This document shows, piece after piece, positions 12,301 to 23,000 of a stretch of 64,000 nt of DNA. Both the position numbers and the translations under genes were made by a program. The stretch comes from Chrysoperla carnea (lineage: Eukaryota > Arthropoda > Insecta > Neuroptera > Chrysopidae), in NCBI RefSeq assembly GCF_905475395.1, contig NC_058341.1:32379501-32443500 (forward strand), read 5' to 3'. A model generated the notes under the pieces. That model had not been told where the DNA came from, searched no databases, and worked only from the letters and a program-made list of their open reading frames with translations. Position 1 is the stretch's first letter. Each line of letters starts with the position of its first letter.

Positions 12301-14680
12301 AATACACCTTCTTCTATATCAATTGTTGAAAAATGGTATAAAAATGAAATTGGAAAAACAACTCTTAAATTTGAATGAAATTTTAAACGAAATCGACTTA
12401 TTGAGTTTTTTGGTAATCCAACAGAATTAAATTCAAATATTTTGTGTTTGGTTATTTCTGGTACAAAGCCAATTAATTCGGACGATACAATCGGGAAACG
12501 CCATTCTTGTGTTACATTCTATTTCAAATAATATTCATAATTAATTACATCCTCTTGATTTTAGTTCTGCTTCTTAGTTAAAATCTTGTCAATAGAAATC
12601 TTTTTTTATTTACGATCTATTAATGTAAAGCTATGGTTATTATTATAGGAGACAAGAGTGCGAAAAGAATCATTTGCATGAAATAAAATCGTTTTTACAC
12701 TCGTCACTTTAAGTTGAGCCTCACTTTCGATTGAATCAAGAAGATCAAATGATTATTTTATACGTATTTAACTTAATTGCAAAATGCACTTCCATGATCC
12801 AAGTATCTTTGTTTGTTAGCAATTTGTTAAAAGTGTTTCACATCATTGCATTGGCTATACAAAAATTATCCGTTGAAAAACCAAATTTCTAGGTGATAAA
12901 CATATCCTTAATATAAAGACCTATATAAAGATACAGAGTTAAAATTTTGTAATAACTGATAAATTTTGGCGAAGGTTTTTAGAATACAATTTAAAGATTT
13001 GTGTACCTTATGTAAATTTTAAGTTATTAATTAAAACGTTATTAAATAAAATGTTACCCGAATATAATCAATGTCTGAAAAAGAAATATCCAACATTTTT
13101 TCTGGTACATAGTTTAATTCAACCAATTCCACCCAAACACTGATCCAGTTTTTCGATAAATTACCATAACATGTAGGTAATAAAGCTCCTTTTAAATACA
13201 ATGTCATTTGTTTTTTATTGGATGGCAAAACTGAAAGAAAATACCCTGAAAAATATTTTTAAAAAAACATTGATTTAATTCACAAACTTTTTAGATATCG
13301 AATAATTAAACAAAGTTATGCATGGGTAGGGCCATATATATAAATATTATTTTTTTAGTTTTTTTTAGTCATCAGAATCCAAAAAATTTAATTTTGCTCT
13401 ATCACATCCAAATTTTATCCAATTTTGATAAAACAAGTATGTAATCCTACTAAATTTGGGTCATACTTTTCAAATTTGTAATCAAAATTATCCTAGCTCT
13501 AATAGGTTTCAAGAATGCACAGTCCTGGTCTCGGAATTAAGCATATAAGTAGAAGCTAGCGAAAAATTGACATCACAGCTGAAAAGAATGACCCAAAATT
13601 AGTTGGTTTCAAAAAAAATTCCAATAAGATTGGATAAAATTTGCCTGTGTTATCTAAAAATCGAATTTTTTAACTTTATGACGTCACCAGAATCCAAAAA
13701 ATTTAATTTTGCTCTATCACATCCAAATTTTATCCAATTTTGATAAACCAAGTATGTAATCCTACTAATTTTGGGTCATACTTTTCAAATTTGTGATCAA
13801 AATTATCCTAGCTCTAATAGGTTTCAAGAATGCACAGTCCTGGTCTCGGAATTAAGCACATAAGTAATAGCTAGCGAAAAATTGACATCACAGCTGAAAA
13901 GAATGGCCCAAAATTAGTGGGTTTCAAAAAAAGTTCCAATAAGATCGGATCAAATTTGACTGTGTTATCAAAAAATCGAATTTTTTAACTTTATGACGTC
14001 ACCAGAATCCAAAAAATTTAATTTTGCTCTATCACATCCAAATTTTATCCAATTTTGATAAATCAAGTATGTAGTCCTACTAATTTTGGGTCATACTTTT
14101 CAAATTTATGATCAAAATTAACCTTACTCTAATAGGTTTCAAGAATGTGCAGTCATAGTCCCGGAATTAAGCCCATAAATGATAGCTAGCGATTTCAAGA
14201 TATTAGGAAAGTATGAATTTTAATTACCTCGAGAATGCCGATATGGCGGTATTGAAAGTTGATGCATTGTATTTGTATGCTCATTTCTTGTAATCAACGC
14301 AACACTACACAAACCCCAACATGACAATAAAATACCCAACTTTAAGTAACGAGCCCATGGTGGCCAATTATAATAATTATTATTAATGGATGCTAAAATT
14401 TCTTTGGTATTCGCATTTTGTGTTGAATCACAATCTGGACCTATAATTTCCTCAGTTGAATCACATATTGTGTCGCATGTATTTTTCACTGTAGTGCATT
14501 CGTCAATGACCAAAATTTCTGTGTTTTTTGAGTATAATATTTTTGGTTCCTCTTTAAATTCAATTTTTTTTTCTGGTGAGGGGTTTGTAACTTTTATTTG
14601 CCTATTGAAAGATCAAACAAAACAGTATTATATTGAAAAAGAAATAAGACAGATTCTTTATTTACTTACACGGAATTCAT
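6328..14680 (-). CDS. Oca2: P protein (OCA2 / hoepel-type), NhaD-ArsB superfamily membrane transporter
   Basis: Fourteen exons join in phase from the start at 14680: 14670-14680, 14228-14601, 13058-13230, 12252-12518, 11775-11978, 10887-11002, 10686-10824, 9683-9815, 9382-9575, 8727-8820, 8520-8662, 7941-8199, 7761-7854 and 6328-6415. They give 762 residues (human OCA2 has 838). A hydrophilic N-terminus precedes a membrane segment ([15 protein letters not shown]) and a lumenal loop. The two inverted halves of the transporter each carry the family signature: [11 protein letters not shown] followed by GDPPNVII, and AFVDNIPLT followed by [16 protein letters not shown]. Also seen are [17 protein letters not shown] and [10 protein letters not shown]. 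In vertebrates the protein regulates melanosome pH through anion flux, and Drosophila has the hoepel homologues; a role in pigment granules is inferred. The symbol marks family membership, since I cannot tell hoe1 from hoe2. The last intron (6416-7760) and third intron (13231-14227) are filled with repeats, but the coding frame is intact. Confidence 0.95.
6479..6567. repeat. Short inverted repeat in the last P gene intron
   Basis: The left arm (6482-6505, core GATGCAGCAAAAT) and the right arm (6541-6566, core ATTTTGCTGCATC) are reverse complements over about 24 bases with a few mismatches, around a 35-base loop. It is probably a small foldback element. Confidence 0.7.
7027..7545. mobile_element. 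Foldback (MITE-like) element in the last P gene intron
   Basis: The ends are imperfect inverted repeats: 7027-7105 pairs with 7460-7545 (shared core GAACAGTAAG, then AATTTGAATGC, ATTCGATTCGT and AGCGTCAGGAAAT). A second inverted block lies inside it: the CACAATTCGGTTAA segment near 7130 pairs with TTAACCGAATTGTG near 7377. The middle has two direct sub-repeats built on TTACTCGAA. There is no transposase, so it is non-autonomous. The open frame at 7115-7378 is a by-product of this structure. Target-site duplications are not clear. Confidence 0.75.
9961..10052. repeat. Hairpin in a P gene intron
   Basis: The arm at 9961-9984 (starts TTCTATCAAA) and the arm at 10029-10052 are reverse complements with two mismatches over 24 bases, around a 44-base loop. 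The fold is about 92 nt. It fits either a small palindromic repeat or a precursor-like hairpin, and I have no evidence that it is expressed. Confidence 0.65.
13373..14193. repeat. 315-bp tandem repeat, about 2.6 copies, in the third P gene intron
   Basis: Units begin at CAGAATCCAAAAAATTTAA at 13373, 13689 and 14003, so the periods are 316 and 314; the third unit stops after about 190 bases, just before exon 2. The units differ at only a few percent of positions. Each junction carries TTTATGACGTCACC, which includes the palindrome TGACGTCA. Satellite-like; family not recognised. Confidence 0.92.
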
Positions 14681-16308
14681 TTTTATTGTTTCCTCATTTA
14701 GGCCCTTTTTTAACCAGACACTACTAAAATGCACCTTTAAACTACCTCAACACACTACTATAATACTATATTTTAGAATAATAAAGTATAAAATTATATA
14801 ACTGTTATGCAATTTAAAATATTTGGTAAATAAATTAAAGGTAAGATGTAGTACCAATGATACAATGACCCCGGATTCATTCTCGGTGGTGTGCATATTA
14901 TTTACTATAAGGTAAGCAACGTAGAGAGTGATTATCCAAGTGCAATTGTTTTCAAGTAAAGAGGAATAAAATGTTTTAGTATCTCGGAGTAAAACAATTT
15001 TTTTTACTATTCATTTGCTTATAAGGTGACTATTTTTTTGTCTAAATCAACTAGCCACTAATTATTGGTAGTCTTCTCATTTATAGTAAAAAATACATTA
15101 TGTTGAGGAATTATTTGTAGGTACTACTGTAGGTACCAAACAGAGACCATTGTGATATTTTTAAAAATGGATTTAAAAAACACATAAATATTATTAATTT
15201 TGATCCCTGGTACTACACTCTCCCCAATTATTTCATGATTTGACGACTATTTAATTTGAAAGACGAAGTTCGATATCCCAGGGTATTTTCAGTCGAAATC
15301 TCAGAAACTTGTTATTTCATATGGCACAAATACAAGAAGATGTTCATGTATTTGGATTATTCAAGATAACTATAGACTAAAAAACATAAAAGTTCATGTA
15401 TTTTTGCAGATATCTACAGAATCGCACAAATATAAAAGCTTTTTGTACTTGATTCCCACTTAAATTAACCTAGATAATCGAAGTTTCAGTATATTCCAAC
15501 GAAAATTGTTTTGTGATTTTTTCAAAGGGGTGTACTCATTAAGAAAATTACAATAATTTAAGCAAATTTGTTTGTATCCGATTCAGAAAAAATCATATTC
15601 TAAAGAAATTTTAATCCAGAAAACACAAAAATCGGTGAAATTTCCGCAACGTAGCTCTAATCGTATATAAAGGGCGGTATACCGGAGCAATTTTAGTCGA
15701 TGACTTAGAAACTGAATTAATTAGATTTACGAGTAAAACTCTTGGTAAACGGTTTTTTGTAATAAATACCTAGAGCAAAGGTTGTCGCCGGTAGGTCAGA
15801 GGGGCCAAATACAGACTGATAAAATTTATATTAGTTTAATTTTAAAAATTGAAGGTGAGCGATTTTCGAGGGCAATAATTGATTTGAAATCCCGCAAACT
15901 TACGGACTTTGATCTTTAGTACGGGAATTATAAATTGGATATTCAAAATCTGCACTTTGATAGATGATTAATTTTCTTCAAGTGGAGGGGCCCCTTTGCG
16001 ATGCCCTTGCCTAGATTCCGCATATTGAAATGAATCTGATTGTTCTTATTTTTTTTATCAAAAATGGATTATTAATAATTGTGATTGAGTAAATAATTCG
16101 AAACTTCTATTAGACCCAAGACTCAAACCTACCGAATTTTTTAAGTGTTTCAATGTTTATTCACTAGATGGCTAGGTTTTGTTTTGAATCAACATTGCAA
16201 GTTGTCAAAATAAGACACGTTTTTTTGAGATAAGTCGTGTTTGATAATATTTTGTTAACAAATCATTTAATTATATATTTAAAATATGTTTTATAAAAAA
16301 TATATATA
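14681..16308. other. Intergenic, between divergent P and GABP-alpha genes
   Basis: The region holds the promoters and 5' UTRs of two divergently transcribed genes. I see no convincing exon or clear TATA box. The stretch 15150-15230 resembles one near 53850-53930 (shared GAAAAATGG-like core and ACTACACT), probably an old dispersed repeat. The stretch 15780-16020 is more GC-rich than its surroundings and also looks like repeat DNA. Confidence 0.5.
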
Positions 16309-19300
16309 ATGGAAACAGATAATGAAGAAGCTGTGCTGATTTTAAGTGTTGGTCCTGACGGAAAAAAGACATACACTTTACAATCCGACCCTACAAAAAG
16401 GTAAAAAAACTAATAAATTCCAATTCATTATGCTAAAATTATATGTATTGTAGGTACTCTGTAAACGAAAGTGGAGAATTAGTTGAATTAAATGATCATT
16501 TTCAAAATGGAATTAAATTAGAAATACCTGAACTTGATTTACGAGATGAAAATAATGATGAGGTTAATCCTATTGAAACCGATGAGGATAGTTTATTTGC
16601 ACAACTACAGGACAAAGAAGGTTTAGGTAAGAAAAGTTCAATTTATTGAGTTTTGAAAATATGAATAAGTTTTTATTTAAAACTGAATAGGTGTTATGAG
16701 CCATCATTTAGTTCCGGAATTTAACGATGATTCATTGACTGAAAGCATGGAACACGTTGATTTTGAAATGGAATCTGATGCAATTAATGGTGATAAAAGT
16801 GCTTCTCCAAAAGATGGTGAAAATGAGGATGAAGATGAGGAACCAGACGATGTTCTTGTAATGCATATGGATATTCGAGATCCACTATCTAAATTACGAA
16901 CCAGCCTGGAGCAGAGATTGGGAGTATCATTACATGATTATGAGTTTTGGTTGCAAGATACATCACAGGTATCACATTTATATAATTTTGTTAATACATT
17001 CCTTTTATTATACTAATAAAAAAAACGTGTCAAACTCGAATGAAGAAAGTATGGTTCTAAACTCCTTTGTGTAATAGAACCCCGATAAGAGTGTTTAAAA
17101 GAAACATTGAAGAGTTTAAGCTATAAACTTTCCAACTTAAACATAATTTAAGTTAAGGTTGTTGAAACGATCGTATTTTTACTTAAAGAAATAAAAAAAA
17201 TTTTTATTCAAAGTATTACGAATGTAGTTTCGTAATACATTGAATGATGAAAAGCTGCTTTCCTCCGCATTTGTTGAATTTTTCAGCTTTGAATCGCCGT
17301 AATTCGATCAGATGGCATTCTTTGGCAAAATGGGTAACAATAAATATTACCCTCACAAAATAATTAGCAACATTTTTTTGACAAAAATTGATATTTTTAG
17401 TCAAGTAGACTTCTTTGGGGGGTTATTTGAATAAGTTTAATTTGTCTGATGCATTTTATCTTGCAAAATGAATATGTTTTAAGTAACCTATCCACGAACA
17501 TCGTAGGTACCCCGAAAAAACAAAATTTTTGAGATAAGTACAACAGCTATATTTTAGTGTTTAAAATTAAGTTTTGAAGAAAAAATTTGCTATTTATTTT
17601 TGGTTGAATTCTTTACATTTAATTCTTTGAATTTTTTCAGTTGGAAAGTCATAAAAATCTTGTGGATCAGTGTGTTAGCGGTGAAGGTCTTGTACAAATT
17701 AATGTTCAAATTCGTACCGATTTTAAAATTATAAATATTGTCGATGTTTTAAAACCAGCTGAAGAATATATCGATATGGCTGAAAATTGTAAGCTCTAAG
17801 TAATTCTTTAGTAAATATATGAGTTTTATTTTTAATTAATTTACTTAGATGAAACTGAATCTCATCATACAATTGACGATGAAGAGGAGGAAGTTGAAGC
17901 ACAATCTTCTGTAAATAATAGAAACCAAGTGATAAAACGATGGACGATCGATAATCAATTCAAAAAAGATCAACAACGATTAAACATACCTACAAATCCA
18001 TATGAGTGGTATAATAATTTTGTTTAACGAACTTTTGCTATTCGCCCATTTCGTAGTATTAACCTTATTGCTATAAACAGTTCCAGGAACTTTGCAGCTC
18101 CGGAAGGACAATTCTATATTTGATTACAAATTAAGAATTTTCTCAAATTAATTTCATTTACCAAAAAAATTCTGTTTTTAATTTCAACTATTATGAATCT
18201 TTATCGGATTTATTTATAATGTCATATAATTTAATGAATAAATTAAATAACCTTAATATTAATTATTCTTTTAAACATAATTAGGTCCGAAATTCATGTC
18301 AAACATTGGTTACAATGGGCAGTACGACAATTTAGTTTAAGTCGAATAAAACTATCTGATTGGATAATGACTGGTGAACAATTATGCAATTTATCATTAT
18401 ACGAATTTCAATCAAAAGTACCAGAAGATCCAAATGATATTTTTTGGACGCATTTAGAGTTATTGAAGAAATGTAAATTAGTTGGTAAGTAAAAAGTTAT
18501 TTAATTCAAGGTTATACATTCTCTAATTTTTACTGAATTTTTTTAGCTGTATTACAAACCGAAGGCAGTGAAAACAATACAAGTTATCAACCCACCAAAC
18601 TAAAAACTAAATTTCAAAAGGTAATGCCAATTTGTAAAAATTTTTTATCGTTTTTTCAAAACAATTTTCTTTTTTAGGCACCAAAAATTGTTGGAAATGT
18701 TCCTTTATCAATGGTAGAAGCTTATGGTTACGGTTGTGGGAATAGAACTGGTAACAATGGACAGATTCAATTATGGCAATTTTTATTAGAGTTATTGACT
18801 GATAAAACTAAAAGAAATGTAATACAGTGGATTGGTAAGTGTCAGTATTGTTTCAGACTTTCAGAAATCTCGATCCACGATTATAAGCCAGAAATTAAAA
18901 CACCGTAGTTGCATTCGTATACGTTTCTATTTAACAAATCTTTTGGATAATTGTTTTGGGATTTTACTGACAACACATTATATACTCAAAGGGGTTGGAA
19001 ATCGAACGTATTTGGTTATAGCACAGGATATATTCTCACTAACTTCAAACTATATATTGCGTGTTACTGTGAAACGACGTTACCAAAGGATCTCCTTTTT
19101 CGAATTCTAGAGGCCATCGGATTGTCAGATGTTTCCAGTCATTGTCAGAATGCCAATCTTTCGAATTAGGTGAAACAAACAAACAATTTCAACAGAGATT
19201 TGTTTGTTTCATAAATGGTATCGAAAACGACTCAAATGTCTGAGATTACCGAGTCTTATCTTATAATATTTTCATTTTAAAGATTTGTTTGTTCAAAAAT

Positions 19301-19603
19301 TGACCAAACACTAATTCTTATCTCTATGTTATAGGTAATGAAGGTGAATTTAAATTAATAAACCCAGAAGTAGTGGCACAATTATGGGGTGAAAGGAAAA
19401 ATAAACCAACGATGAATTATGAAAAGTTATCAAGAGCTCTACGTTATTATTATGATGGCGATATGATATCTAAAGTGCCTGGTAAAAGATTTGTATATAA
19501 ATTTGTTTGCGATTTGAAACAATTACTTGGATACGATGCTGCAGAATTAGCAGCCTTAATTGAATCTTGTGATAAACAATCAAGAAAATTGTCATCGTAT
19601 TAA
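16309..19603 (+). CDS. Ets97D: GABP-alpha / Ets97D-type Ets transcription factor
   Basis: Nine exons join in phase: 16309-16400, 16454-16626, 16691-16968, 17641-17788, 17849-18008, 18285-18484, 18547-18620, 18678-18834 and 19335-19603, giving 516 residues. Three domains appear in order. First is the OST/GABP-alpha N-terminal domain at about residues 145-230 ([34 protein letters not shown]). Next is the Pointed/SAM domain at about 265-350 ([31 protein letters not shown]). Last is the Ets DNA-binding domain at about 396-480 ([42 protein letters not shown]), with the two DNA-contacting arginines of RALRYYY present. An acidic stretch lies near residue 130. GABP-alpha drives nuclear-encoded mitochondrial and housekeeping genes with an ankyrin-repeat partner. 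The OST domain separates this type from other Ets proteins. It is somewhat longer than human GABPA (454). Confidence 0.95.
19172..19211. repeat. Small hairpin in the last Ets97D-type gene intron
   Basis: GAAACAAACAAA is followed 14 bases later by its exact reverse complement. It lies in intron 8 (18835-19334), which otherwise shows nothing recognisable. Confidence 0.6.
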
Positions 19604-20063
19604 TAATTTTTAATAATTAAATTGGCATACATGTATTTGTAAAGGTTTTCTATTTATAATTATTGTCTTGTGTTTCAGTTTATAATAAAAAAAAATTATT
19701 TAAAGCTCTTAGAATTATTTTTTTCCTCGATTAAATTTATCATTAATTATTATATTCTAGAAATAATCGTTCGAAAATTGAGGTAAGTGAGTTTTTATCT
19801 TCATTTAATTGTATTGTTGTTTCAATAATATGACAAGCTTTGCTAAAGCTTACAATTCTAATTTCATGATGGGTGTTTTTTAGAAAAACTGTTGATTTTA
19901 GTTGAAAATATTGACCTATGGATAGCTAAGGTATAATAAAAAATATTCCAACAATTCTTCATTTTTTGTTTATCAATACTCTTGGATTTTCGCATTTAGG
20001 AAATTTCTATGAAATACAGGAAGTAGTACTAATCAAACAATCAAATATTGTTTTGGTATATTT
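19604..20063. other. Intergenic, tail-to-tail gap before gene A
   Basis: A 460-base gap between the stops of the Ets gene (+) and acyltransferase gene A (-). It is AT-rich, shows nothing besides 3' UTR-like sequence, and probably holds both poly(A) sites. Confidence 0.6.
19684..19689 (+). terminator. Polyadenylation signal of the Ets97D-type gene
   Basis: An AATAAA hexamer sits 80 bases after the stop codon, the most likely 3' end before the convergent acyltransferase gene A. Confidence 0.5.
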
Positions 20064-23000
20064 TTATTTATTAGAAATTTGAAAAGTACCTAAATCTGAT
20101 TCAGTTTCGAAATTGCTTTTTTTATTCTGATTTTTTGAAATATCAATTTCTATGTCTGCATCGGATAGTTTATTTTCTGGAACCAAATAAAAGGAATATT
20201 TATTAATTAAAAAAAAAAACTTCGCAAGGCATAAGATTTAAGTTTCATAAATTATATGATGAAAATTATTAAAAGGCAATTAGAAAAACTGAATAAAAAT
20301 ATTTTTTAATCCTACTTATATACTCATAGAAATATATATGAACCGGATTTCGGTTCATATGATGTTTCTTTCATTTTGATGATAATTATTTTCTACATAA
20401 AAAGTTTTTCAATATTATCTTTCGAGTCTAAATGTTTAATCTCATTTATTTTAATATTTCTTTTAACGGATCATCTCAATATTTTAAAACATCTTTGCAA
20501 CATTTAATTAACAAATTATGATATATGTAGGTATACTTAACTGTCTTTGGTAACTAAAGATATTATTTGTATAAACGGAGATTCAAATGCCAGCGACAAC
20601 GGAATTGATAATACCAATGTTATTAAAAAATCACCAGCAGATTTATAAAACTGAAAATTTTAATTTCACATTTATTTATAATCAGAAAATTGAATATGAA
20701 GGTATATTTGGAGTGAATAAATTCAAAAGAACTCGTCGATTTACTGCCCTATTTGAACTAGCAGAGAGAAGCATATAGGCAATCGATTTTACTGGAAGTA
20801 GTGGTCATAGTTGGGTATTTATCGTTAGAAATAGAACGGATATTTTTAAAATTATAAAATCGAGGACAACAATAAAATCAAGTTAATCAATTTAGAGATT
20901 TTTCGCGCGTTAGTGGATCTCATAAAACATTTTTCACTCTCTGTAAGATTGATTAAAGAAAAAAGTGCACACATATATTATCCAGTTGCTCAAACAGAGA
21001 TTTTAGTCTACCTATTATGTAAGCAATATCCATAATCAGCCGTTATTTGTTAAAATATCTGGATGACCGAGCTTTGCTCGGTATTCTTAAAAAGACACAA
21101 ATTTTATCACTAATAGAAGACCGTTTTAAATGTCTCCACACAAATACCAATTTGAATGTCCCGGTAATGTATTTTATTTCATTAACTACGATATACACCA
21201 ATAGATGTCAGGAAGAGTTATAATTTGCATTGTATTTCATTAACTACGATATACACCAATAGATGTCAGGAAGAGTCATATTTTGCGATGTATGTTTCAG
21301 TTTTTCATGAAAAAACGAATAAAACGACGTTTTTTTAAAATGAAACCTTGTTAGATCGACTTATCGCCCCAAAAAACCCCTACATACTCATTTTCATGAA
21401 AATCGTTGGAGCCATTTCCAAGATCGTTGATATATATATATATATATACAAGAATTGCTCGTTTAAATATATAAGATACATACTCATTTTCATGAAAATC
21501 GTTGGAGCCATTTCCAAGATCGTTGATATATATATATATACAAGAATTGCTCGTTTAAATATATAAGATAAGATTATTCCCGATGCTTCAAAATTTCAAT
21601 TTTGATGGATAAACAAATTCATACTTACGATTCTTGGAATGGTTGCATGTTCTACCATTGGATAAGTCACAGAATATAAACCTTGAACTAAGGGATGCAA
21701 AAGGTACAAAATGAATGATAATTTTGATAAAACTACAAACATTTTATAAGATAAAATATTATTAATATATCTTCCATATCCTTTTTCACAGGCAAAAACT
21801 ATCCAAGATACTATTAAGGACCAAACAATTCTATGCAATGCAATATAACTTGCATGTAATATTCGATTGTATTCATAATCACGCTGATTAATTACATATC
21901 CAATAAAAACAATTGTTAAAATACATATTGCTGTTAATATCCAAAAAGTCCAAGTTATAATCTGAAAATAATTAATAAAGGGTTTGTGCTTTTTAGAACA
22001 ACAATAGAGTACACCCATTTTTGAAAAGTAGTGGACGAAAAGTAGTGTATACAAATGAGCTGATATTTTATATGTTAATTAGACCGTGGGACACCATGGG
22101 TTTTTTTATATGATAAATACCTACCTGAAACTTCATGCGTAGCCGTTCCGCCCTTTTGACGAATCTATCAAACTTTTCTCTACGTTTTTTTCGTTATTTT
22201 ATAAAGATATTGAGAGACATAAGAAGTTCCTTTTTTCTAATCAATTTCTCATATAAAACGGGTGTATTTTATCTCCTAAAAACTGCTGTAAAATAATTGA
22301 AGTTTTTTTTACTTACTGGTTTCAGATAAATTTTTTTATATTTATACTCGAAAAGAATATAGCCTAAACCAAGACCGATTATCCAACTTCCCGCTCGGTA
22401 GTATGTGGTTTGTAAAAAGTCATCTGGTTCTCTGTAATTGCATAAAATATTTGTAGTTAAAGAATGATTAATATTGTGTACAAATAGCGATAGCGACAGC
22501 GGCTACGTTTACTTCTCTAACTCATAATAAATGATTTGACTAAACATGTTTACCAGGATATTTCGCTCAATATCCCAATTCTGTCTCTAAATTGGAAAAT
22601 ATTAAATTTTTAAGACAAATTGTTTTATTTACAAGCTTTTACTCAAGGATATTTAACTGTTAAAGCTATTATAGTTAAACTCAGGTAAATATTTCTCGCT
22701 ATAGAGTTTTTCATCTGGTGATTTTATCTAATTTTCACACTTACGTAGGTGCAGGAGTAGCCTTTCGCACTTACTGAGGTAAAATATAAAAGAAATAACT
22801 TTTATGCATTTGTGTTAACATGCGCTTACCTTTGAATAAACATTTTTAGTGTCCATGCTCTCTCAAAATGTATAACAATGCAAATAATTGTTAAAATACC
22901 GATAAAATACAATGCATACTTTTTACATTTCCACACTGGTATTAAAATTAAAGGTGAAACTAAAAATAATTGATAATCTACTGCCAAATACCACGTATGT

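Noticed and set aside
13373-14193. Tandem units as a CRISPR-like array
   Set aside because: Units are 315 bp with no spacer-repeat alternation and lie in a eukaryotic intron.
16443-16649. Ets97D-type gene starting at 16443
   Set aside because: The exon is entered through an acceptor at 16452-16453, and an upstream exon with an ATG at 16309 joins in phase.
20587-20778. 63-residue plus-strand open frame
   Set aside because: It runs antisense across exon 10 of gene A, whose minus-strand reading gives the conserved last membrane helix (LVLSIPLSLAFESPF).
20064-21628. Gene A as a 3'-truncated pseudogene cut by a retroposon
   Set aside because: Further left, two exons restore the last membrane helix and a stop in the right phase, so the insertion is intronic and the gene looks whole.
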